64,000 bases of DNA. Source: Aspidapion aeneum (Eukaryota > Arthropoda > Insecta > Coleoptera > Brentidae). Each line of letters opens with the position of its first letter. Positions within the stretch are counted from its first letter, which is position 1. The position numbers and the translations under genes were made by a program. Under the pieces are notes generated by a model, which did no database searches, was not told the DNA's origin, and saw only the letters and a list, made by a program, of their open reading frames with translations. The stretch covers positions 55,709,783 through 55,773,782 of the forward strand of contig OY755044.1 in the NCBI GenBank assembly GCA_963576565.1, given 5' to 3'. Shown here in pieces: positions 22,659-32,010 of this stretch.

Positions 22659-23193
22659 TGCATCTGAGCCCTGAAGGGGAGAAAAACTAGAGATATCCCA
22701 AAAAAAATAACCCCAAAGTTAAATTCGCCCTGGGAAAACAGAGTCTATTAAACTAAAAAACAAAGGAAAAAATCGGCAACACGCTAGAAGCTTACCTTCT
22801 GTAATTCTGTAGCAGTCCCAAAATTTCACTGGCGGCCGCGGCCCTTTCTTGTGACTGGAATTTCGGTCTTCAACCCAAAAACACGTGTGACTTCTTTCAG
22901 TTTTTTGTCGGAAGTGATTTCTTCATTCCCCTGTCACACACAGGGTGGCGCTTCAAACTCCCAGCGTGAGCAAAAAACGCGCATGATTTTACCAAAATGA
23001 TCAGGTGATCAAAAAGAAAATAACTTTCAACAAAGAGAGAAATTATCACCTGATCGGAATTTTTTCCAAACAGGACTTTCTTTTTTGAAGGTTTTTGCAG
23101 AAAGCCCAAAAATATCAAAACAAACTTTAAGGTTAGGTTTTCCAAAAAATTCAAAATAAAACAATAAAGAAAAATAACTGGCAGCATTAAACA
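22659..23193 (-). repeat. BEL/Pao 5' LTR (535 bp, complete)
   Basis: It shares both ends with the shortened LTR at 16854-17010: ATCTGAGCCCTG at its left edge and GGCAGCATTAAACA at its right. The middle (about 22,730-23,120) is present only here. It holds a GATCAGGTGATC palindrome near 22,999 and its relative near 23,048. Being complete, it is the better reference for the family. Confidence 0.85.
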
Positions 23194-24866
23194 ACAGGTT
23201 TTACCCGATTTTCTTAAAAACCGAGCTCTATATCAAAAAATAAAATACACACTTTGTTATAGACAATAAAATTGCCTTTTAAATGATGTATAATAAGGCT
23301 ATGGTAGTTTTATCTATAACAATTTAAGGGCGTCCGTAAATAAAATTAATTTTGAAAAATCACAAAATTTATCAATTTTTTACAAGTTTTCTCCAATTTT
23401 CTCAAAAATTAAGCTTTTTGGAAAAAAAAAATATTTTGCCGTTTATTGTGGAAAATAAAATTTCCTTTTTAACAATGTATTAGTCAGTGGGGTCAGGCTA
23501 ATGACAAACTCTCCAGCGGCGTCCGCTTATTAAGAAAATATAAAAGAATTAAAGAAATCACATAGGTTTTACCCGATTATCTTAAAAACCAAGCCCTCCA
23601 TCAAAAATTGTGACCTATAGTCGATTGTAGACAATAAAATTTCCTTTTAAACGTGTAAATAGCGTAAGATTTATCTTCAGATTAAAACTTCACAGGCCTG
23701 TACGTCCTAAATCAATTTTTACAAATCACCAAACAAATTAATTCTGTTAATTAAGTTTTGTTCCAATTTTCTCAGAAACTAAGCTCAATTGACAAAAATC
23801 AGTTTTATACTCTATTGTAGGAATGAAAATTTTCTCAGGCAGTGGGGTTTAATTAATGACAAACCCTTCAGCGACGACGGTATATGGGGGTCAATTAAAA
23901 AATAAAATAAATAAAATCATTTTTGTCACTTGTTTACACACAAAATATATTTTTTTAAAAGTATTTTTTTAATACATTTCAAATCAAGTAATTTAAGCTT
24001 TGTTGTATTAAAATCAGATAAAAAATAAAAAAGATACATTTTGTTTCTAAATATGCTTTTCCGCCATAGTGAATCAGCCATATTTAAAAAAAGCGCAATT
24101 ATCACAATGACAATAAGTCAAAACCTGATCTGCTAGGTATGTTAAATAAATTTAAGTTACTTTCAAAAAGTTCTTATGATTTTCATTAAAAGCATAATTT
24201 TTCAATATCCCCAAGGACCCCTATTTTTTTCCAGTTATTTGGAAATAACTTAAAAACTAATTAACGCATTGGATCATTTGAACCAGATTTGAATAAAGAA
24301 TCAAAATAGCTATCTTTTTTGTATAAACTTATTTATTCTAGCTCCAATAGTTTTATAAATAAAATAAAAAAAAAAAATCATTTTTTTATATTTTTTTTTT
24401 GAGAAATATAAACAAATTAATATTTTCTGACCTATACATTTTTAAGTACATTACAAAGCAAGTATTTTAAACTTTGTTTCATGAAAATCGGATAAGAAAT
24501 AAAAAAGTTACAAATTTTTTAAAGATACACCTTTCCGCCATTTTGAATCCACCATATCTTTCAAAAAACGCATTTACCAGAATGAAAACAAGTCAAAACT
24601 TGATATATGGGATGCCCTTAACAAAGTTAGCTTATCGGCAGAAAGTTGGCACGACTTGCACACGAAACTTGATTTGCCCATAGACTATTCTTTTAATTTT
24701 TTGACGGGCACGGTGTGTTGTTGTAAGACTCTCGACATACATTTTCCACGTTTTTAAGAACAAAATATACCAATATTTTGAATTTTTATTTAAGAAAAAA
24801 CTAATGATTCTGAAACCTAAATAGGATCAAAGATGTGAAATATGTGTATAAAACTAATTTTTTTAA

Positions 24867-25487
24867 TTGCCAAGGCGATTTCCTCTTGACAGTCTACACT
24901 GCCTTCTGGAGAATTTAAAAAAACTTTCAGCTGTTGTCGCACGGCAAATGCGTCATTTGTTGCTCTTCCACGAAAGCGAGGGAGATTCCATAGAAGTGAC
25001 CGTTTGTCGGATGTTTTATTTTCTTCATTTTGATGGTTTGCCTGTTCGGGCAGCTTGTACTAAATTTGGTTTCATCATCCATCAGCTGAGGAAGCAACGT
25101 GCAACATTTCACCGCAAAATTTTTCACACGACCATAAAAAGATTTATCACACGACTGACCTCGCGAAGCAGTCAAAACTACCAACCGGACTTGCAACCCT
25201 ACCGTAAATGCGGCCGTGTGTTTGAGATGTGTGGTTTGACACAAATAGGACGATACACTGCCGTGCTACGGCACGAACTCGTTGCGGGCCCGGTGCGGAT
25301 TCGGTGCGCTCATGTGTGCCCAGACCTTAGTAGCACGAATATGGTAGAGGCCCATCAAGCCGAAATCCAATGGTGCAAGGTCTGCCAAACACACTTTGTG
25401 GTTCGTGTTTTGTGTGACCGAACAGATTCGTTCGTTAGTGCTCGCCGAATGTTTGTGCCTGCAATTACCGAACGACGTAATAAGTAA
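24867..25487 (+). CDS. Unassigned ORF, 206 codons
   Basis: I do not recognise this ORF. It begins at ATG 24867 and has mixed composition without low-complexity runs. Its C-terminal half is Cys-rich (CGRVFEMCG, CAHVC, CKVCQTHF). The local GC content is higher than in the flanks. A 105-codon ORF overlaps on the minus strand (24927-25244), so openness may reflect base composition. It lies just outside the right inverted repeat of the 16-24.7-kb element. It could be a fragment of a transposon or host gene, or no gene at all. Confidence 0.25.
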   Translation: MPRRFPLDSLHCLLENLKKLSAVVARQMRHLLLFHESEGDSIEVTVCRMFYFLHFDGLPVRAACTKFGFIIHQLRKQRATFHRKIFHTTIKRFITRLTSRSSQNYQPDLQPYRKCGRVFEMCGLTQIGRYTAVLRHELVAGPVRIRCAHVCPDLSSTNMVEAHQAEIQWCKVCQTHFVVRVLCDRTDSFVSARRMFVPAITERRNK

Positions 25488-26068
25488 TTTATTGCAGTAG
25501 TTTTATTTAAACGTGAAATAAACAAAAAACGAAAAAATAGTTGCAAGCGGTGGATAACAACAAACAGAAGAACATATATAGCACTATAGTTTACTATGTA
25601 ATTTAGCAGTCTTACTGTACAATATGCTATGGATAGCCATATAACCAGCCACAATTTACAATACTTATTGTTTTAAGAAGCTTGTTGGTTTTGAAGTTTG
25701 TTGTGGGGCTCACAAGAGTGCAGACTAAGTCGGCCCTAGTAGAGTGCACCGGCGGTTCTACGGGGGGGAGGGGGGTTACTGGGGGTAATTACCCCCCCCA
25801 GAGCTCGAAAAAAATATATTAGGAATAAAGGCTGGTAGCTGCTACAGGCAAGTTAAAGGCTAAGAAAAATATTTTTGTTGGCTTTATTAGACTCCCGATA
25901 ATAAGCGCATAGGAAAAAAACGCAGAAAAAATATTCGCAAAGAAAAAAAGCGCATACAAAAAAATCGTCCGCGAAAAAAAACGGGCAGAAGTTGTTGTTG
26001 TTGTTGTATTTTCAGTGAGATATCTAAATGTTGTCAACAAATAAACATTTTACATTTTACTAGATAAG
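25488..26068. other. Intergenic DNA with G/C homopolymer tract and GCGC/A-rich repeat
   Basis: At 25,758-25,800 there is a GGGGGG...CCCCCC stretch with TTACTGGGGGTAATTACCCC, a potential hairpin. A similar arrangement occurs in the MITE near 43.0 kb. At 25,902-25,985 imperfect repeats of AAGCGCATA with poly(A) runs resemble the complement of the 26.54-26.70-kb repeat. No gene is supported. Confidence 0.4.
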
Positions 26069-26142
26069 ACTAGAGACCCTGTATGTATGACATATTTGAA
26101 GGAAATATCAAAATATGTCATACATACAGGGTTTCTAGATAT
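26069..26142. repeat. Short hairpin element, about 30-bp arms
   Basis: The arms ACCCTGTATGTATGACATAT and its complement (right copy near 26,112-26,133) are almost perfect and leave a loop of only 6-8 bases. It has the size of a minimal MITE or an excision product of one. No target duplication is obvious. Confidence 0.7.
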
Positions 26143-26539
26143 GACTAAACTCAAGAAAAAAAAATCAGAGACTATTTCCCCACTGCGCAGAACTACTTTA
26201 TAAATCCACATTTACACATTTTTATAACTGCAATTTTTTGAAATTTTCTGATTTTGTATGCGCGAAAAATTGAAACGTTTTTTTTATTTAATGTTCTCAA
26301 AGTTTTATGGTGTGCGGTCATAATGAACCCCGCATTCGGATTCAGCGCATCGAAGAACTTATATAGATAGGTAGGTCTGATCAAAGGTACTATTTTTTAT
26401 TTCGTGTGCCGTGTGTGTTTTTTCAAATTTTATGAATTTTTAATATAAATGCTATCGTCTTTTTTGTGGCGAAATGGTCTAATAACCTATACTTTTATAC
26501 ATGGAACAATCAAATTCTAGAAGCTTAACTTTATTTCAT
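26143..26539. other. AT-rich spacer
   Basis: AT-rich sequence. The minus ORF at 26,193-26,384 has no recognisable domain. Nothing I can support. Confidence 0.4.
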
Positions 26540-26700
26540 TGTGCACTGTTTTACTATGTGCGCTATTTTCCGTGTGCGCTTTTTCTGTGTGCGCTTTTTC
26601 AGGGTGCGCTTTTATCCACGTGCGCTTTTTGACGTGTGTGCTTTTTTCCTATGAGGATCTTTCCTGTGTGCTTTGTCATATGAGCTTTTTTCCTGTACCC
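26540..26700. repeat. Degenerate tandem minirepeat, GTGCGCTTTTT units
   Basis: About ten imperfect units of 13-17 bp share the core GTGCGCTTTTTC or GTGTGCTTTTTTCC. Spacing varies, as in an old minisatellite. The complement of the same word recurs at 25,902-25,985. Confidence 0.75.
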
Positions 26701-27712
26701 TAATTTAAAGTCACAGCTTGACCATTACCCCACCAGAATTTGGCTCCAGAACCGCCCTTGGCAGAGTGGGCTCAGAAAAACATCCAAAAGGAATGAACCA
26801 ACAGGACACGCCATACCACATAACGTAAAAAATATTACGTATATGCGCCAGGCAGACGAAGAAGTGTGTAACCGGATATAGCGAGTCTCGTAGGGACTGG
26901 CTACTCCGAGGGGTATTTGTATAATAAAACCGTATAAAATTGAGAATAATCAAGATACTCAATACTACCAGCTAACAATTCTCTCTCTCTCTTCTTACAT
27001 CATGGGAAGGATACAAAGAGGCAAGAAGAGAAGTATGCAAAAATTATGCCTTTGAAACGGAAGCCTTCTCTTCTCTCCCAGTTCCCACCGCGGCATATCT
27101 CCCGCATTTAGTGAAATGGGCGAGAGTGAGAATTCACATCTCTTTCAGGCAGGACCAATAGAGACGGAAATCTACTTAGATCGCAGGTGCAGTTCAAGTT
27201 TCACCCGATTTTGAGGAAGAGTACTCCTTTCACCCAAGAATTCATACGCTGAACAAGCATACTTTAGGGAGTTGATTATAGAAGATTCTAACTAAACTAT
27301 GCGAAGAATCTGGTAGCAAATTCTTTACTAGTAATTTTTGTATTCTTTTGGGAAAACTGGTGCATTTTTTTGTATTGTTTTGAGCAACCGCAAGCTCTTC
27401 AAGCTCGTGTTGTGAATTGCACTGTCGTATTAAAAATGCACTAGGGCAACTAATTAACCCTTTAATCACCAATGTACATTAAGATTCGATGCACAGTGTC
27501 AGCCTTACAGTATAAGAACAAGATACGTGAATGCATTTAGCAGAAACTGTATTGCCTAACAGGATAGAAAAATATGTATTCCATATTACATGTATAAGAT
27601 ATCTACAAATGGATTGCTACATGTTTTTATAAGAAACTGGATCGTAATGCCCATAAAATACCAGAAAGTCATTCAGTTCTCAATAATCTGCAATCTTAAA
27701 GCTCATAAAGCG
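26701..27712. other. Mixed repeat scraps including a LINE ORF2 fragment
   Basis: At about 27,003-27,045 the plus strand encodes WEGYKEARREVCK, which matches the WEQYREARREFK block of the LINE at 2.37 kb. This is therefore a short ORF2 relic of the same group, next to a CT microsatellite (26,980-26,995). At 27,330-27,460 lies a relative of the 11.64-kb dispersed repeat. The remaining sequence is unassigned. Confidence 0.5.
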
Positions 27713-27833
27713 GCCCTCACATGATCAGTATTACGGACAGTATTTTTATATACATATGTCTTTATCTATCCTAAGTTATAAACAGATACATAAATAAAAA
27801 TACTGTCGGTAATACTGATCGTGTGAGGGGACC
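27713..27833. mobile_element. MITE with CGGCCCTCAC ends
   Basis: The inverted ends CGGCCCTCACATGATCAGTA (27,711 onward) and its near complement ending GTGAGGGGACCG flank about 120 bp. The interior is also partly self-complementary (ACAGTATTTTTAT against ATAAAAATACTGT). There is no coding capacity. The superfamily is not certain. Confidence 0.75.
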
Positions 27834-27899
27834 GTTTTAACGGCTGTGATGCAAATTTTTGCTAAATATGCAGCGCTTTGTCTAATCAAGTGAGATAAT

Positions 27900-29646
27900 C
27901 GCCTATTTGGCTTAGGAGGTTTTTAATTAATGTTAAACATTTGTTTAAGGGTTTACCTTACTCGGTGGTTAGTACATTTAAAAAAAATCATTTCCGTGCA
28001 CCTAGAAGAAATTATTTTAAGTGAACAAACCTGTATGTTGAAATCTAATAACATTTTATGTGCAATTTCAAGATATAGGGAGCAAGTAGCGTTATCTAAT
28101 CAAAGAAAAGTAAACAAATTAATGTTGAGTTTAGATTTTGATCACGCTTTTGACAGGGTTTCGCATTCCTATATATGGTCCGTTTTGAAAAAATTTAGTT
28201 TTGATCCCAGGATTATCCAGATTTTACAAAATATTTACAAAAACTCAAGTTCATATCTTCAAATAAATAAAGATTACAAAACGTTGATCAATATAGAATC
28301 TGGAGTCAGGCAGGGTTGCCCCCTTTCAATGGTTCTTTTTGTGATAGTAGTGGAAACACTTATTTTATTGCTGAAAAAATAAAGATACTACTAGGCGCGT
28401 ATGCAGACGATTTTACCCTTTGTTTAGACACAGAGGACCAAATATTAGAATGCTATAAATTAATAGATTTATACGCAAAAAATTCTGGTGCCAAATTAAA
28501 TATTAATAAGTGCAAAGCTATTAAATTGGGTCCTAGAAATAGTCAAAAATTTTCACAAAACAAGTACAACTAGTTTCCTATTGATTATTCTATTAAAGTT
28601 TTAGGTATTTTATTTTCAAATAACATTCATGAAATGATACGTGTCAATTGGTTGGCAGTAACTAATAAATTAGGAAATATAGTATTTCAAAACATAAACA
28701 GGGATTTTAGTCTTATGCAAAGAGCTTCGTTTATAAACATATACTCTCTATCTAAAGTGTGGTTTGTTGCAAAAATACTTCCTATCACTGTACTTATGTC
28801 AAAAAGAATCTCTTCGATATGCGGTTGGTTCTTATGGTCACAAAATAAAATCAGAGTAATTTCACAAAGGGATAGTGGGGGACTGGGAGTTTTTGATGTT
28901 TGGCACAAAGCAAATGCGCTACTTAATAAATGTTACCAAAATGATCCAAAAAAAATATTTCCAATCTTGCAATCGAAGAGATTCAAAACCCTCCGAACTT
29001 GATGGCTATACCTCACCAGTTTCCACACTTAAGGAGATACATTCAAGAAGCATCATACGTAAACATTACATGCCAAACAGAATTGCCTTCAAGAACTATA
29101 TACCTTCAACTTTCAAAACAAAATAGGGAAATTCCTAGCGCTATTCGTAAATCCGTATCTCCAAAAAACTGGCGCATCATCTTTAAAAATCTAAACTCAA
29201 ATATTTTAGATCATAATCAGAAAAGCTTGCTATATATCCTTGTTCACAATGCATACCTGTTCCAAAATGTTCTGAAGAGGAGAGGTCGTTCAAATAACAA
29301 TTTATGTGGGATCTGCAATATTGCACAAGACAGCCTATACCACAGATTTTTGTGTTTTAGGGAAGTAAGGATTTTGTCAATAATATTGGTTAACTTAGTA
29401 AAAACCTTTACAAAAAGGGATATCACATTAAACAAGTTAATTTCTTTAGATTTTTCTTTATCAAATAAGAATCAGAATAGACTGGTGACGTTTTTTATTG
29501 CAAAGTCGATAACATTTGTATTGGAAAATCGACCCAGGGACAAGGGCAGTTTTATTCAAGACTACAAGGACTTTGTCTTATCTAGTGTAAAGTGGGTAAA
29601 AGGAGTCGACCGGGAAACACGTGAAAAGTTCTTGGTGCTCTTGTAA
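27900..29646 (+). pseudogene. LINE reverse transcriptase remnant, copy A
   Basis: Four pieces in shifting frames together give the back half of a LINE ORF2. LSLDFDHAFDRVSH (28,123 on) holds the first catalytic Asp, VRQGCPLSM the following block, and GAYADDFTL (28,396 on) the catalytic pair. The C-terminal zinc-finger-like CGIC...YHRFLC lies near 29,310-29,360. The DRVSH/GVRQGCPLS pattern suggests a Tx1/L1-like or Nimb-like clade, which is inference. A frameshift separates the RT blocks near 28,380, a stop lies at 28,571 and another frameshift near 28,950-29,000. The endonuclease half is missing. The part from 28,697 onward is duplicated at 34,088. Confidence 0.82.
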
Positions 29647-29781
29647 ATAAATATTTAAATTAGGTCAAAGTGTTGTCTAAAGTAAATACCTATGCATAAA
29701 TACATATATAGGTTATCATGTAGTAATTTAAGACAAAATGTAACTTTTTGAAATAAATATACGTTTAAAAATTAAAAAGTA

Positions 29782-31550
29782 GAGGAGAGTCGCCTAGTAT
29801 GGGGAGGTTTTTTCAAAAATAGTAAAAAAATAGCATGATATGTTCAAAATTGGAAAAATCTTGTAATGATAACGTTTGGCACCAGGACAGATGATATATG
29901 TACAAAACCACTCAAATTGTCTTAAATTGGGGTAGTTTTTCTATTTTGTAAAAAAACATAATCTCGCCAAATTAGGAACCTGTGGGCGCCTAAATTGGGA
30001 AGGTCAAATTTTCGTATACATTTACCTTTGCAGAAGCAATTTATGGATTCAATGGGATGGAAAGTGTATTTAAAAAAGTATGGATGTTATTTTTAGGAAA
30101 ATAACTAAAATCTGCTAAGATGCATTTATTAAGAAAACCCTTTTTTTTTCTACCTAGCCTATATCACACAAGCCATGATATATTAGCCTTGAAAACAGTT
30201 TTTTGAAAATATCTCAGGAACTAAATCTCCTACGAAGTTTTCGGTTATAACACAAATTATTGAACAAAATGTAGTAAATTTTTAATTCTCAAAAAACTGT
30301 CATTAGCAGAAATGGATTTTGACCAAAATCTAATCAGCTCGTTAGAGTGTCGAACACTAAATAACCTAAAAATTTTATGAAAATCGGTTGAGCGGTTTAG
30401 GAGCTATCGTGTTACGGACAGACACACAGGCATACACACACAGACAGACATCATGACGATAATGCTAAGATAGGTCAAAATACACCCAAATAACACATTT
30501 TCGAGGTTATCTCAAAAAAATGTTTTCGTCGAAAATAATAAAAAAAGTCACGATAAATAGTCATTTAAACATAGCTACCGGCCTTAGGACCAAGATCCCC
30601 GCATAATATGTGAGTTCAATTGAAGCACACAGTGCAGCGATCCCAACCACCTCGTGGTAAGGTCACTCATCGTCAAGCAAGCTTTACAGGTAACGAAAGC
30701 TAACGTCAGAGTTTCTATTTTTTGGTTATTATTTTTGACATGTTTTCCTCGGTTTCGCATTGGCGGCTCGTTGTTATTTTAAAAATGTGGTTTTAACACA
30801 GTCTAAAGATCTATTTATTAATGATGCAGTTTCAGGATAGTTTGCAGCAAAACTTTTTAATTCTAATTACATAAATATGTACAGTTTAGGTACCTTCATA
30901 CTATGTAAAATAACATCTTCAAAATAAAACAGAACCGCCAATGCGAAACCGAGGAAAACATGTCAAAAATAATAACCAAAAAATAGAAACCCTGACGTTA
31001 GCTTCGCTACCTGTAAAGCTTGCTTGACGATGAGTGACCTTACCTCGTGCACTCCGCATCTTCTTCATCAGACATTGATTGACTGCAGAGTCATCCATAT
31101 ATTGGGCTTCGTCTTCTTATTAGATGATTCGCCTAATATGGGGAGCCCCAAATTAGGACTCCCTAATCTCCCCATAATAGGAGACACAGTCCTTTAAAGT
31201 TCATAACTTCAAAAAATAAATACCATATTTGTATTATTGAAAATAAACAGATAGCATCAATGTTGTCTCTACAAAGCTTCGTTTAATAAAAAAGCAAATC
31301 ATTAATTACTAACCTTAACGTAGCCAATAATTAAAACGGATAACACAAATAAACTTTCTAAATATTTCTATTCAGATAACATGGGCCCATACTTTCATGT
31401 TTTTAATAAAACAGGTGATCATTGCTTAAATGTAGGCAACCGAACAAACTCTACAAAACACAGTGCGTGCGATTGGTCGTATACCCTCATTGTCTGAGAT
31501 TTTGGATCTCCCCAAATTAGAAAACCTCCCCATATTAGGCGACTTTCCTC
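29782..31550. mobile_element. Non-autonomous DNA transposon, TA-flanked (copy A)
   Basis: The terminal inverted repeats of about 30 bp read GAGGAGAGTCGCCTAGTATG on the left and end with CATATTAGGCGACTTTCCTC on the right. TA lies on both sides (29,780-29,781 and 31,551-31,552). Internal copies of the CCCCAAATTAGG and CTAATATGGGGAG words are scattered near both ends. No transposase is present. A foldback MITE is nested inside at 30,657-31,042. TA duplication fits the Tc1/mariner/pogo group. Confidence 0.8.
30657..31042. mobile_element. Nested foldback MITE (copy A)
   Basis: Arms of about 110 bp are reverse complements, starting TAAGGTCACTCATCGTCAAG and ending with its complement. CCTCGTG (7 bp) flanks both sides (30,650-30,656 and 31,043-31,049), consistent with a 7-8-bp target duplication as in hAT-like elements. 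It sits inside the 29.78-31.55-kb transposon and is therefore younger. Confidence 0.85.
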
Positions 31551-31552
31551 TA

Positions 31553-31888
31553 CATCGATATTTCACCTAGTATAGCTGTGCCCTCAGCAGACCAGCTGTG
31601 AGAATTGGCTCTCTCCACATTGGACATTTCGCCAGCTTAAATCGGTTGACATAACAATAAAATAACATCAAATTCACTTGGTGTTCAACCCAAAATCCCC
31701 TCTCCTTCGGCCGCAGGGCCGGACTTCTGGGCACCTACAAGAAAAGCAGAAATTGCAAGCCTCGCTGTGAGACCAAAACTCAGACTTCTGTGACCAAACT
31801 GAATGCTCTTTTGAAATTCCCACTTTGATCGGATGGTGTCACATGCAGCTACGGTGGCTAGAATAGACCGGTGTTCGGATTTTATATA
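31553..31888. other. Unassigned spacer between two elements (copy A)
   Basis: The sequence has balanced composition and a 76-codon minus ORF (31,685-31,915), identical in copy B. Since the whole block was duplicated recently, its conservation is no evidence of coding. I see no domain. It may be older unique DNA or part of an unrecognised repeat. Confidence 0.35.
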
Positions 31889-32010
31889 CAGGGCGTCCCA
31901 TAACTTAGGGGCCATAGTGCATCAGGTGATAGTGGAGGCTATTTCCGAGAAAAATGTTTGTATAACATGGGGTCAACACACATCTGTTTTTGAGATATAG
32001 GATTTTTAAA
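31889..32010. mobile_element. Left part of a CAGGGTGTCCC MITE, interrupted (copy A)
   Basis: It matches the first 120 bp of the intact MITE at 51,832-52,536, starting CAGGGCGTCCCATAACTTAG. The match is cut at AGGATTTTTAAA (31,999-32,010), where the 274-bp array begins. The right part is at 39,597-40,200 and starts after a second AGGATTTTTAAA. Confidence 0.9.

Larger units (their letters stand above)
16854..23193 (-). mobile_element. BEL/Pao LTR retrotransposon, degraded, minus strand
   Basis: Direct LTRs lie at 22659-23193 (5' LTR in element orientation) and 16854-17010 (3' LTR, internally deleted). They are bordered by the 5-bp target duplication ACAGG at 16849-16853 and 23194-23198. Five bp is the usual length for BEL/Pao. 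The LTR starts TGTTTAATGC and ends near GATGCA. A purine-rich tract (GGTGGGCGGAA on the minus strand, 17011-17021) abuts the 3' LTR. A primer-binding-site-like TGGTCCTTC lies just inside the 5' LTR. The domain order (DUF1759 gag, zinc knuckles, DUF1758 protease, RT, RNase H, integrase, DUF5641) is diagnostic. Frameshifts divide the polyprotein into at least seven pieces, so the copy is dead. Confidence 0.93.
16186..24687. mobile_element. Long-TIR DNA element split by a BEL/Pao insertion
   Basis: The sequence 16186-16720 is repeated in reverse complement at about 24150-24687, starting TAGTCTATGG and ending CCATAGACTA. This gives terminal inverted repeats of roughly 530 bp with moderate divergence. 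TA directly borders both ends (TA-GTCTATGG and CCATAGAC-TA), which fits a TA target duplication. The interior left after removing the BEL/Pao element (16854-23193) is about 2.1 kb. It holds diverged repeats of a block containing CTCCAGCGGCGTCCG (about 16,795, 23,512 and weaker ones near 23,330 and 23,870). No transposase is visible, so it is a non-autonomous element. Confidence 0.75.
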
